A stretch of DNA of 64,000 nt. Origin: Nodosilinea sp. LEGE 06152 (GTDB lineage: Bacteria; Cyanobacteriota; Cyanobacteriia; Phormidesmidales; Phormidesmidaceae). The position numbers were made by a program, and so were the translations under genes. The number at the start of each line of letters is the position of its first letter. The stretch's first letter is position 1. The notes under the pieces were generated by a model. It saw only the letters and a program-made list of their open reading frames with translations, did no database searches and was not told the DNA's origin. Of this stretch, positions 8,821-17,686 are shown one piece after another. Location: assembly GCF_015207525.1 (NCBI RefSeq), contig NZ_JADEWR010000015.1, positions 85,124 to 149,123 on the forward strand. The letters are read 5' to 3'.

Positions 8821-10968
8821 CTAGGGCCGCAAATACTGTCGAAAAAATTCAATTTGCAGCTGCGCCGCCTGGGGCTGATAACCCGAGCCATAGAGGCTGT
8901 GGCCTACCCCCTCAAACTCGTACAGCGTCACCGGAATGTCGGCCAGCTCCAGCGCGTCGTGAAAGTTGCGGGCCACATCGACCTGCAGAAAATCGTCGGA
9001 ACCGTGAAACAGCAGCGCGGGGGTGCGCATGGCCGCCGCATTGTAGAGAGGTGATGCCTGGATATAGCTATTGGGAGCCTCCATCGGTGTTTGCCCCATC
9101 AGGTATGACAGCAGCGACGAGTAACCCAACTGCCACTCGGTCAAGGTGTCGAGCAGAGAGCACTGCAGGTTGGCCGCCGCCACCAGTCGAGGAAACTGAG
9201 CCATCATCTGGGCCGTATAGTAGCCCCCGTAGGAGCAGCCGGTTACCCCCACCTGGGCCGCCGTCGTCCACCCCTGCTGAATCATCTGGCGAATGATGTC
9301 GGCCCCCTCCCGCACGTCAATGCGGCCAAAGTTTTGCCCTTCGGCCAGGGCGCGGTACAACTCGGGGCCAAAGCCCTCTCGGCCCGAGAGCGGCACCACC
9401 AGCACCGCCAGCCCAAAGTTGGGCAACAGGTTGAGCGGCATTTCGACTTCGGTAGCAAACTCATTCGTCATCGAGAACCCTGGCCCTCCCTGCTGCCACA
9501 GCACGATAGGCACCCCCTGGGGCGGAAAAGCGCTGCTCGCAGGCTGAATTAAAAAGCCCTGGCGAGTTGCGCTGGCCCCATCCTGGCCAGCTGAAAAGTT
9601 CACCACATCCATTCGCACCCGGTTGCTGTCGGCTACAGCGGCGTTGATCGTCGTCAGCGATCGCGGCTCCCCCTCCCCAGCTAGATCAATCGCAAACAGC
9701 TCCGGCGGCTGTGTCACCGACGAAAACCCGTAGACAAGGGTGCTGCCGTTCTCGCTAGCTACGATCGAGGCCGGATCCACTGATCCCGGCGGCAGCGGTA
9801 GGGGGGTGAGGGTGCGTGTGTCCAGGTCGTATAGATGCAGATGACGATTCAGCCCCTCAGCGCTCCAAAACAGCAGGCGGTCGTCGCCTAAAAACTGCCC
9901 CGCCGACTCCGTTGGCCCCCGCAGGGCGTCAGCGGCAATGGTATCGAGCCGGATGCCGTCTAAGTGGTACAGATCAAAATAGGCCGATTCAGGAAATGCA
10001 TAGGACGGGTAGGGGCGTCCAGCCACCTGGCTCGGTCGATAGCGCTTGACTAACAGGCGATTGCCATCGGCACTTAGGCTAGCCTCGGCAAAAGGGTCGC
10101 CGCCATGGTCAGGGGTCATCAGCTCCAGCCGCAGCGGCTCGGGCTGCGAAAAGTCGAACACCCGCACGGTGCTGTGCTGGTAAAAGGGATTTTCGTCGGG
10201 GGCTAGCCGACCCAGGGCATCTTGCACGACCGGGTCGGCCAGGCTGGCGGCATTGGGGGTGCGATCGTACAGGCGGCGCTCTTCTCCCGAGGCCATCACC
10301 AGCGCCACCTGATTGCCACTGGCCGACCAGGACGGGGGGCGAATCTCTAAATCTTCGGGCAGGCGGGCCACCTCCAGCCGCCGCAGCGAGGGCAAAAACA
10401 CGATGTAGATAATGTCTTCGGTCTCGCCATAGACCCGCACCGCAAACTTGGAGAAATCCGGGGCCATCCCTAATACCTCCCCATCCTCGGGCTGGGTGGG
10501 GTAAACGCTGGTGCGCGAGGCGATCTCGGTCTCACGGTTCAGGGTGATAATTTCCCACGGCCCGTAGGGGTCCTGCTGCACGTAGCGCAGGGTGTCGTTG
10601 TCGATCCACCGCAGTGGCAGATCGGGGCTGATCAAATCGTATTCCAGCGCCAGGGCGTCGCTCAGTTCTCCTGTCCGAATGTTGAGAAAATGTAGCCGCC
10701 GCTCCTCCGGAAAAACGCGACTGCTAACGGCGATGACCAGGGTGGTGCGATCGGGGCTGAGCGTACTGAGCACGTCGATCTGCTGTACGCCCAGCAGCGC
10801 CTCCAGCCGGGCCTGGTCGGCCTCTGCCATGGGTGGCAGCTCTAGCCCCTCCAGCCCCACCGGAATGATTTCTGCGATCGCAGGAGCAGCGACCACTGCT
10901 ATAGCCCCTAGCAGGCCCAGGCTGAGCGATCGCCAGGCCGCTTTTTGACGAACCCCAGTGGGCAACAT
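8821..10968 (-). CDS. Exported S9-family (prolyl oligopeptidase-like) peptidase
   Basis: This 715-residue serine peptidase has an N-terminal signal peptide, from about MLPTGVRQKAAW through SLGLLGAIAVVAAPAIAE. A seven-bladed propeller-like domain follows (about 40-430). The C-terminal alpha/beta-hydrolase domain has the nucleophile elbow GCSYGGYYTA, the acid at HGSDDFLQVDVA and the histidine at EGVGHSLYG. Members cleave peptides, and the signal peptide points to the periplasm. The frame is open to a TTG at 11061, but the ATG at 10968 gives a normal signal peptide directly and is preferred. It is divergent from the CHAT gene at 11140. Confidence 0.88.
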   Translation of the reverse strand: MLPTGVRQKAAWRSLSLGLLGAIAVVAAPAIAEIIPVGLEGLELPPMAEADQARLEALLGVQQIDVLSTLSPDRTTLVIAVSSRVFPEERRLHFLNIRTGELSDALALEYDLISPDLPLRWIDNDTLRYVQQDPYGPWEIITLNRETEIASRTSVYPTQPEDGEVLGMAPDFSKFAVRVYGETEDIIYIVFLPSLRRLEVARLPEDLEIRPPSWSASGNQVALVMASGEERRLYDRTPNAASLADPVVQDALGRLAPDENPFYQHSTVRVFDFSQPEPLRLELMTPDHGGDPFAEASLSADGNRLLVKRYRPSQVAGRPYPSYAFPESAYFDLYHLDGIRLDTIAADALRGPTESAGQFLGDDRLLFWSAEGLNRHLHLYDLDTRTLTPLPLPPGSVDPASIVASENGSTLVYGFSSVTQPPELFAIDLAGEGEPRSLTTINAAVADSNRVRMDVVNFSAGQDGASATRQGFLIQPASSAFPPQGVPIVLWQQGGPGFSMTNEFATEVEMPLNLLPNFGLAVLVVPLSGREGFGPELYRALAEGQNFGRIDVREGADIIRQMIQQGWTTAAQVGVTGCSYGGYYTAQMMAQFPRLVAAANLQCSLLDTLTEWQLGYSSLLSYLMGQTPMEAPNSYIQASPLYNAAAMRTPALLFHGSDDFLQVDVARNFHDALELADIPVTLYEFEGVGHSLYGSGYQPQAAQLQIEFFRQYLRP

Positions 10969-11139
10969 AGAGCAACGGAGAGACCGGGTTAACCGGCTGA
11001 GAAAACTAGAATTACGCCAGGAATTTGCCACTGGGTCTCTGTAAATAAAGACAAAAGACAAGCCATCATAGCGTTATCCCCTGAGTCAATGGGCGATCGC
11101 GCCAGGGTTTGTTAACAACCCGCCACCCCTAGCCCCGAG

Positions 11140-13653
11140 ATGTGTTCAGCAAGCTACCGTGAAAGAAGACTACCCCTATTGCCCGTAACCCAGGCCGTGA
11201 CCCAGGAATTCCAGATTTCGATTACCCCCGTATCGGGCGCTGATACCTACTGGCTACGCACCGAAGCCGTAGCCACCGGGGTGCCCCTGGCCGAAGCCCA
11301 GGTCACCTGGCCCCTAGAGACCTGGCTGGCCCAGGCCGAGGCACTGTTTCAAGACCCGCTGCACGCTCTATTGACCGCTCCTGCTGTCCATTACCCCGAC
11401 AGTCTGCCTTCTTCCCAGTTAGACAATCCCTGGAATCAGCTGGGTCAAGCCCTCTACCAGGGCATTTTTCAGGGGCGCATTCGCGATAGCTGGGTAGCTG
11501 CCCAAAGCGTTGCCCAAAATCGACGGCAGCCCCTGCGCTTGCGGCTGGGGTTTAAGGATAGCCGGGTGCAGCGCCTGCCCTGGGAGCTCCTCTACGGCGA
11601 CGATCGCCCCCTGGCCACCGGCCTCGACGTCACGCTGTGCCGCTACTACCAGAGCCAGACGATATCCGACCTGGCCGCGATGGCTCCTTTGGCCCCAGCC
11701 AGCGTTCCTCTGCGCGTGCTGGTCGCCATTTCTGCCCCCGACGATCAGGAGCGGCTAGCCCTGCGACAGGAAGTGCAAAACCTGATGAATAGTTTGCAGG
11801 CCGCCGACCCCGGACACCTGGCGTTAGCGGTCACCATTCTGGAGCAGCCGGGGCGACCTGAGCTAGTGCAGGCCTTAGAACAGGGCAACTTTCAGGTTTT
11901 GCACTATGCTGGCCACAGCGACGCGGGCGAAACCGGCGGTGACCTGTTTCTGGTCAACCGCCAAACCGGCCTTACCGACAGGCTCAGCGGCGAAGACCTG
12001 GCCGGGCTGCTAGTCAACAACGGCATTCGACTGGCGGTGTTTAACTCCTGCCGCGGGGCCTACACCCCCCAGGACGACGCCCAGGCGGGCTGGCGCGACC
12101 AAAACCTGGTGCAGGCCCTGGTCAACCGGGGAGTGCCAGGCGTGATCGCCATGGCCGATCGCATTCCCGATGATGTGGCTCTCACCTTTACCCAGCTGCT
12201 GTACCGCAACCTGCACCAGGGGCACCCCATCGACCTCTGCCTCAGTCGGGTGCGCCAGGGGCTGATGTCGGCCTACGGCTCAGACCAGCCCTTCTGGATG
12301 CTGCCGCTGCTTTACCTGCGGCCCGACTTCGATGGCTATTTGTATGCCAGAGAGCATGCCGCTGCGCTCAACGGCCTCGACGACTTTGGTGAAGCCGCCC
12401 TGGCGGAGGCCGCCCTAATGCTGCCCGACTACAGCACCGATCCAGAGATATCGGGGTTGGCCGCCGAAATACTGTCCCGTCAGGCCAGCGATTCAGGCAC
12501 CGATGGTCTGGCGAATCGCCCCAGTGATGCCACCGTTCCGCCCCTTTACGACTGGCTGCAAGAAGTAGAGCCACCGGAGGTGGCCGGGGCAAACGCCGCC
12601 GTGGCCAATCTGGTGCAGCAGCTCTCTCAACCGTCAACCCACCCTGGCGATGCTCCCCTGGCTGCCGACCTCACCGAAAACCTCCTGCCCCAGCTAGAGA
12701 CAAGTCCCCCAAAAGCCAGTTATGCCATACCGCCGCCCGAGCCGGCTCCGGCTTACAAAACCGCCTCGGTCAGGCCTCTAACGCCTCTGCGGCGCTGGTC
12801 TGTGCCCCCCAACCTGCTGGTCTGGGGTAGTTTAGGCCTGGCTGGATTAGGTACTGTGCTGGGGCTGGCCATTGTCACACTGTCAATGCTCGATCGCCCT
12901 GCCCTGCCCCCGATCGCCAGCGATCGCCCTGGGGTCAGCGCTGACGGGGCAACCCAGGCCAGCGCCGACACGGCCCTGCTGCCCAGCGCCATCAATGCTC
13001 TGGCCCTCGATCGCACCACCAGCGCCAGAACCCTGATCGAGCAGATGCTAGACCGCACCGACCTGACCGCTGCCGCGTCGGCCTTGGCTACTGCCTCCGA
13101 GCCTCAGCTGCAAGACCCAGATATCGCCTACGTGCGGGGTCGCCTGGCCTGGCAGCAAATGATTAGCGATCCGGCCATTGGCACCAGCCCCAACGACGCC
13201 ATGCGAGCCTGGCAGATGGCCACCGACGGTCGCCCCGATTTTCTGGAAGCCTGGGTGGGGCTGGGGTTTGCCCACTACGCCCTGGGTGATTACAGCGAAG
13301 CGATTCAAGCCTGGGAGCGGGCGATCGCCATTGACCAGGCCCAGCGCCGCGATATTGCCCCCGAGGCCAGCCCGCAGGTCGCTAACCCAATCACAGTCAA
13401 TGCCTACGCTGGCCTGGCGATGGCCTACCAAAACGAAAGCGATATTACGCTCGTGCCTGATGAGCGATCGCCTTTTCAGCAGCAGGCCGAGAGCTACTAC
13501 CTGCAAACTCTCACGCTGGCCCCAGCGATGGTCAACCCCACGGCTCTGGCTCTCCATTGGCTGTGGTCACCAACGCTGATTGGCGACTGGCAAACCACCA
13601 TTGCACAGCTAGCCGTCAGCAGTGCCGATATCCTCCCAGAGGACGGCAGCTAG
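11140..13653 (+). CDS. CHAT-domain protease-like protein with membrane anchor and TPR-like tail
   Basis: This 837-residue protein has an N-terminal CHAT (caspase/separase-like) domain. Landmarks are LPWELLYGDDRPLATG (about 146), the histidine motif VLHYAGHSD (His255/259) and the cysteine motif AVFNSCRGA (Cys304), so the His-Cys dyad of clan CD peptidases is intact. A Pro-rich linker and one transmembrane segment (about 560-590) are followed by about 240 residues with TPR-like helices (VRGRLAWQQ, FLEAWVGLGFAHYALGDYSEAIQAWERAI). CHAT proteins act as regulated proteases in signalling and defence. No partner substrate gene is evident nearby. An alternative start is the GTG just before the TQEFQISITP segment. 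Confidence 0.85.
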   Translation: MCSASYRERRLPLLPVTQAVTQEFQISITPVSGADTYWLRTEAVATGVPLAEAQVTWPLETWLAQAEALFQDPLHALLTAPAVHYPDSLPSSQLDNPWNQLGQALYQGIFQGRIRDSWVAAQSVAQNRRQPLRLRLGFKDSRVQRLPWELLYGDDRPLATGLDVTLCRYYQSQTISDLAAMAPLAPASVPLRVLVAISAPDDQERLALRQEVQNLMNSLQAADPGHLALAVTILEQPGRPELVQALEQGNFQVLHYAGHSDAGETGGDLFLVNRQTGLTDRLSGEDLAGLLVNNGIRLAVFNSCRGAYTPQDDAQAGWRDQNLVQALVNRGVPGVIAMADRIPDDVALTFTQLLYRNLHQGHPIDLCLSRVRQGLMSAYGSDQPFWMLPLLYLRPDFDGYLYAREHAAALNGLDDFGEAALAEAALMLPDYSTDPEISGLAAEILSRQASDSGTDGLANRPSDATVPPLYDWLQEVEPPEVAGANAAVANLVQQLSQPSTHPGDAPLAADLTENLLPQLETSPPKASYAIPPPEPAPAYKTASVRPLTPLRRWSVPPNLLVWGSLGLAGLGTVLGLAIVTLSMLDRPALPPIASDRPGVSADGATQASADTALLPSAINALALDRTTSARTLIEQMLDRTDLTAAASALATASEPQLQDPDIAYVRGRLAWQQMISDPAIGTSPNDAMRAWQMATDGRPDFLEAWVGLGFAHYALGDYSEAIQAWERAIAIDQAQRRDIAPEASPQVANPITVNAYAGLAMAYQNESDITLVPDERSPFQQQAESYYLQTLTLAPAMVNPTALALHWLWSPTLIGDWQTTIAQLAVSSADILPEDGS

Positions 13654-13708
13654 CGCCCTCACCGTATAGAGCAGAGTGCTAGCATTGGTGAACTATTAAA
13701 CTGTTCCC

Positions 13709-15013
13709 ATGCCTCGCACCCTAGCTCTTCTCGCCCACCCTACCCAGGTAGACACCCTCTTAAGCTGGCTCTCGAAGCATCAAGGGGTGTTAACCCACTT
13801 TCAAATTATGGCTCCGCTAGACGTAGCCCAGGGCATTGAGCAGGGTTGGGATCTCAATACCATTGAGCTGGTAACCCTCAAAGACCCTGCCCAGGGAGGC
13901 GACATTGAGCTGGCTGCACATATTCTGGCCGACAATGTGGCCGGAGTTATCTTCTTTACCGATTCAGGGGCGATCGCCACCGCCTTTCCCAGCTTTACGT
14001 TAGTGCTGCGAGCTTGCCAAATTCAGGGCACCCCCATTGCCCTCAACGATATATCGGCCACGCTGCTGCTGCGCGGCATTGCCGAGAGCCGGATCGCCTA
14101 CCTAATCTTTAACCCGGTGGCCGGGCAGGGCAACCCCAACACCGATCTGGCCCTAATCAAAGAAGTGCTAGAGCCGCAGATTATGGTCAATGTGACCATG
14201 ACTAAACCTGAACTCGACCCAGTCGATCAGGCCCGAGAGATTATTGACCATATCCTCTCAAAGAATGAGCACGATATGGGGCGTAGCCTAATCATTGCCT
14301 CCGGTGGCGACGGTACTGTCTCAGCGGTAGCCGGAGCTACCATAGGCACCGGTATTCCACTCGGCGTTATTCCTCGGGGCACCGCCAACGCCTTTTCGGT
14401 TGGGCTGGGCATACCAACCAACCTGCGCGCCGCCTGCGAAACTATTTTGGCCGGTAATACCCACGTGGTCGATGCCGCCCGCTGTAACGATACTCCTATG
14501 ATTTTGCTGGCTGGAGTAGGGTTTGAAGCGGGTATGGTTGATGGGGCCAGCCGCCAACTCAAGAACGAGCTGGGGAATTTAGCCTACGTGCTCTCTGGGG
14601 TACGACAGTTGGCTGCCGCTGAAACGTTTACGGCCACCCTCGAAATTGAAGGCGAAGTCTCTACGGTGACGACGAACGCCATCACCATAGCCAATGTGGC
14701 TCCGCCTACCTCCGTCCTGGCCCAGGGAATGGGTGAAGTCATTCCCGACGACGGGCTGCTGGAAGTGACCATCGCCACCAGCACCACCCGTCTTCAGGGA
14801 ATCAACGCCCTAGCCTCTCTGATGGCTGCCGCCGCCTGGGGCAATCCCACCCAACGAGACGATATTACCTGCCTGCGCACCAATCGCCTCAAGCTAACCA
14901 CCGACCCGCCGCAAAAGCTGGTGGTTGATGGCGAAATTTTAGAGGCCAACCCAGTGTTATTTGAGTGCCTGCCCCAAGCGCTGACGGTGTTTGCGCCTCT
15001 GGCAACAGTCTAA
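13709..15013 (+). CDS. Methylglyoxal-synthase-like domain fused to a diacylglycerol/lipid kinase
   Basis: This is a 434-residue fusion. Residues 1 to about 125 resemble methylglyoxal synthase (ALLAHPTQVDTLLSWLSKHQ; GGD at 63-65, equivalent to the catalytic aspartate; VIFFTDSGA). Residues from about 128 form a DAGK catalytic domain of the YegS/BmrU type (YLIFNPVAGQGN; ASGGDGTVSAVAGA with the nucleotide-binding GGDGT at 199-203; GVIPRGTANAFSVGLGIP). The kinase half probably phosphorylates diacylglycerol or a related lipid. In the synthase half the His and Asp of the E. coli DPHDPD segment are not evident and the AHD motif reads AHP, so it may be a binding rather than a catalytic domain. It begins 55 bases after the CHAT gene, so the two may be co-transcribed. 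Confidence 0.88.
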   Translation: MPRTLALLAHPTQVDTLLSWLSKHQGVLTHFQIMAPLDVAQGIEQGWDLNTIELVTLKDPAQGGDIELAAHILADNVAGVIFFTDSGAIATAFPSFTLVLRACQIQGTPIALNDISATLLLRGIAESRIAYLIFNPVAGQGNPNTDLALIKEVLEPQIMVNVTMTKPELDPVDQAREIIDHILSKNEHDMGRSLIIASGGDGTVSAVAGATIGTGIPLGVIPRGTANAFSVGLGIPTNLRAACETILAGNTHVVDAARCNDTPMILLAGVGFEAGMVDGASRQLKNELGNLAYVLSGVRQLAAAETFTATLEIEGEVSTVTTNAITIANVAPPTSVLAQGMGEVIPDDGLLEVTIATSTTRLQGINALASLMAAAAWGNPTQRDDITCLRTNRLKLTTDPPQKLVVDGEILEANPVLFECLPQALTVFAPLATV

Positions 15014-15031
15014 GCAGGGCAGATGGTTTAG

Positions 15032-15801
15032 GGCGTGTCATCAATTCTGGCCACAATCCTTGTCCCATCAGCGCTGCCACGCCCGACCCAAAAAACAGGC
15101 TAGGGGCTGTAAGCGTTAATTATCGGTTCATCAGCAGTTCATTGATGACAGCCCCTAGGGTCTCTAGAGTTAAATAATCACGCCTAGAGACCCTGGCGTT
15201 AGTTATTTAAGGTGTTGTTTTAAGGGTTGGGCTGCTGCTCGGGTCGATACTCTCGTAACCAGCAGCGCTCTAAAAAGCGCACCTGGTGCAAATACCAAAA
15301 CCGCCAGGGATTATAGACGGTTTTATAGTTTCGACAAAAAACGGGTTGATAAAGATAGGGTAGGAGGGGAAACCGCATTGTTCTGAATAGGTTTGATAAA
15401 TAGTGACGAAGCTGAGATAGCATTCGCTTAATGGCTTATTCTGAGGGCAATACAACCTTCGACCGGGCTGCTTCCTCAGTATAGGCAGATGAAAAAAGAG
15501 ACCCAACACTGGATCTCTTAGATGGAAAGATATTTAATAATCGAACACAGAATTTATACTGCTGGCTAAATATAGCCGTCGCGCGAAGGGCAAGACGGCT
15601 CTACAAATGACCCACAATCGATCGCTCAACGCGAGTTCGCCGTCTCAGGCTTGCCAACAGGCGGTTGATACTGCCCTAGAGACTGTTACCAATTAGCCGC
15701 TGATGCTCAAAGAATCAGGGATTACAGCCCCTAGCCCACTTTTTGAGTCGGGCGTGACAATGCTGTGGCATCAAAACTTTAGCCGGAATTGATAACGCGC
15801 T
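15032..15801. mobile_element. 770-bp fold-back (long inverted-terminal-repeat) element beside ssrA
   Basis: The two ends are inverted copies of each other over roughly 130 bases each (15032-15160 and 15672-15801 reversed). The tips read GGCGTGTCATCAATTCTGGC and AGCGCGTTATCAATTCCGGC, and the shared inner blocks are CACGCCCGAC and GGCTAGGGGCTGTAA. The element is flanked by TTAG (15028-15031) and CTAG (15802-15805), which fits a degenerate YTAR target duplication like that of IS5-type elements. No transposase is recognisable inside. A second inverted pair, AGGGTCTCTAG/CTAGAGACCCT (15157-15194), lies just inside the left arm. It is probably a MITE or decayed insertion sequence. Confidence 0.65.
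15220..15423 (-). CDS. Possible small aromatic-rich protein (67 aa) inside the fold-back element
   Basis: An ATG frame of 67 residues is rich in Tyr, Trp, Phe, Arg and Pro (MLSQLRHYLSNLFRTMRF ... YKTVYNPWRFWYLHQVRF). The composition is less random than most shadow frames and no gene lies on the other strand here. It is not a transposase fragment that I can recognise, and no good ribosome-binding site precedes it. It may be a passenger ORF or chance. Confidence 0.33.
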   Translation of the reverse strand: MLSQLRHYLSNLFRTMRFPLLPYLYQPVFCRNYKTVYNPWRFWYLHQVRFLERCWLREYRPEQQPNP

Positions 15802-15888
15802 CTAGGCAAACAAGCCAGTACATAAAAGGCAAAAGGGCGTTGATAGACTTATCAACGCCCCAATGCACAAACTGCTTAATCAATAAAA

Positions 15889-16289
15889 TGGAGCTGACGG
15901 GAGTCGAACCCGTGTCCGCTCTGAGTATTAACACACCACTCATTCACAGGCTTAGCCCGTCTAATCCTCAGGGCCGGAACCGCCACTTATCCCGGACGGC
16001 GGGATTCTCTGGCTAAGTCTTTGTCAATGGATCCACCAGAGGAGATTCATCAACGCATCCGTTGGGGTTTGTCCATAGCTCTTAACGGAGTCAAACTATG
16101 AACGCTCGCTAACTAAGTTAGATCTAAACTAGGTTTAGACTATGCGGCAACAGGTGCAGCTTTACGAGCAAAAGGAACGATAGTGTTCGCAGTTACGTTT
16201 GTTTTGAGCCTTTATTTGCGAGAGTAGACTCCCTCTCGGCCTGTATCACAGCGTGACTTTCGTCAAAACGTCGAAACCGTTACAGCCCC
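15889..16289 (-). ncRNA. ssrA: tmRNA (ssrA)
   Basis: The tRNA-like ends are clear. The 5' end GGGGCTGTAACGGTTTCGAC starts at 16289, and the 3' end has the T arm GGGTTCGACTCCC followed by acceptor strand CAGCTCC and an A at 15889; CCA is not encoded. The GGGGCTG/CAGCTCC acceptor stem pairs with one G-U. The tag reading frame at 16190-16140 encodes ANTIVPFARKAAPVAA followed by TAG, a typical cyanobacterial degradation tag. The molecule rescues stalled ribosomes and tags the nascent chains for proteolysis. A plus-strand open frame across the 3' end (15789-16016) is an artefact of this RNA. The gene is one-piece, not permuted. Confidence 0.97.
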
Positions 16290-16784
16290 CTAAGGTGAAC
16301 TTAGTTTAATTATAGATCACTGGTATGGCTATGGGGGTTATAGACACGGCGACTATGGGCAGGTTTGTGGCCTGCGCTGTTGCTCTTGGCTCTGGGGATC
16401 AAGGATTTAGCAGTATGGTGTTGTTTTGGCTCTCTACGGTCGGGTAGGCTGCTGAACAGCAAAATGTGAATGTCATAAAGCCCTTGACCCTAGACAAAGT
16501 CGTGGCTAGAGCGCCTGAACGACCTTCGCGTGTGTTCTTAGGGAAGCAGGCAAAAATTCAGCCCTTGCCAGGTATAAATCCCTTATGGGGTTAATAATCT
16601 TTCGTAAACTCGATGGGGTAACCATCAAAGTATAATATTTACTTAATAGTTCTGTTTAAGGCGGGGGCTACCTATTATCGGCAGCATACGCCTAAGCAGG
16701 CTCCAGATTATTAACTTCCTTTCATAGTTACCCCAACATTTCGCCCCTTGGGCGGCTGTTTGCAGCAATAAGGACTTTTCCCCT
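16290..16784. other. Intergenic region between ssrA and the repeat protein
   Basis: These 495 bases carry the divergent promoters of ssrA (minus) and the 16785 gene (plus). The part before 16785 is AT-rich (AGTATAATATTTACTT at about 16628-16643 contains a good -10-like TATAAT). I see no ORF of note or RNA gene. Confidence 0.4.
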
Positions 16785-17216
16785 ATGACCACGACCAACG
16801 ACTCTAGCAACGGTAGTGCCGATACCCCCGAAAAAGAAGCTGCCCGCCCTGGCCGAGGCAACCGCACTAAGCGCAATGCTTCGACGGGCGGCATTGTGAA
16901 GGCCAGCCCTGACAACGGCGACGTTTTGGTGCTGTCTGACAACACCCGAGTTGTTGAAACCGATACCCTGCCCAACCACCGACCCATTGCTTTGGGCACC
17001 TTTGAGGTTGTAGGCACGCTCGATCGCGCTGGCGTTCGCCCCATTGGCGCTAATACTTTTGAGATTTCGACCATCGACACGCTGCCTGGGCACCGTCCAG
17101 TGGCCGTGAGCACCCTACACATTGCTGATATTCACACGCTGCCCGGCGATCGCCCCATTGCTGACAACGATGATGTAGATCCTCCGGTTTCTATTCTGAT
17201 GGGCTACCTCGACTAG
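16785..17216 (+). CDS. Small repeat protein with HRPIA motifs
   Basis: This 143-residue protein has a charged N-terminal 40 residues, then a tandem degenerate repeat of about 20 residues: TLPNHRPIALGTFEV, RAGVRPIGANTFEI, TLPGHRPVAVSTLHI, TLPGDRPIADND. No signal peptide or membrane segment is visible. I do not recognise a named domain; the regular repeat implies a small solenoid or extended fold. A bidirectional terminator directly follows. Confidence 0.7.
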   Translation: MTTTNDSSNGSADTPEKEAARPGRGNRTKRNASTGGIVKASPDNGDVLVLSDNTRVVETDTLPNHRPIALGTFEVVGTLDRAGVRPIGANTFEISTIDTLPGHRPVAVSTLHIADIHTLPGDRPIADNDDVDPPVSILMGYLD

Positions 17217-17240
17217 TCGCTGGCTCTAACCAATAAAAAA

Positions 17241-17266
17241 GCTCCTCGCCAGCGAGGAGCTTTTTT
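17241..17266. terminator. Bidirectional rho-independent terminator
   Basis: The stem GCTCCTCG (17241-17248) and CGAGGAGC (17253-17260) has a four-base loop, preceded by AAAAAA and followed by TTTTTT. It can end both the plus-strand repeat-protein transcript and the minus-strand rplU-rpmA transcript. A second, longer inverted repeat, AAAGACCAGG (17278-17287) and CCTGGTCTTT (17332-17341), lies between it and the rpmA stop. Confidence 0.92.
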
Positions 17267-17355
17267 ATTAAAAACCTAAAGACCAGGGGCCTGGCGACAA
17301 TGCAGAGAACTCTGGATCGGCTCAGTGGGCACCTGGTCTTTGATGATACTTAACT

Positions 17356-17631
17356 TTACACAGCAGCTACAGCAGCGGCAGCGGGGTAGACGCTAACTTT
17401 CTTGCCGCTCTTGCCGCGACGCTCAAAGGTAACAACGCCGTCTACTAGGGCAAACAGAGTGTCGTCACCGCCGCGACCGACGTTTTCACCGGGGTGAATT
17501 TTGGTGCCCCGCTGCCGAATCAAAATGTTGCCTGCGCGCACGGCTTCGCCGCCATAGCGCTTAACGCCCAAGCGCTTAGCGTTTGAGTCGCGCCCGTTAC
17601 GAGTACTACCGGTACCTTTCTTGTGAGCCAT
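17356..17631 (-). CDS. rpmA: 50S ribosomal protein L27
   Basis: This 91-residue protein begins MAHKKGTGSTRNGRDSNAKR and contains LGVKRYGGEAVRAGNILIRQRG and the TKIHPGENVGRGGDDTLFAL block, all diagnostic of bacterial L27. Its N terminus reaches the peptidyl-transferase centre. It lies 55 bases after the rplU stop on the same strand, the usual rplU-rpmA order, so the two are one operon. AAGGACG precedes the ATG. The C terminus is an Ala/Val-rich tail. It appears intact. Confidence 0.98.
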   Translation of the reverse strand: MAHKKGTGSTRNGRDSNAKRLGVKRYGGEAVRAGNILIRQRGTKIHPGENVGRGGDDTLFALVDGVVTFERRGKSGKKVSVYPAAAAVAAV

Positions 17632-17686
17632 GGTATCGTCCTTAACCTACCTACTGTTTAATTTAGCGCGAGATGGGGGTGCCGGG

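Noticed and set aside
10592..10948. Ser-rich plus-strand frame opposite the S9 peptidase
   Set aside because: Low-complexity shadow frame.
15789..16016. Plus-strand frame MELTGVEPVSAL...
   Set aside because: It lies over the 3' end of tmRNA on the other strand; a familiar mis-annotation.
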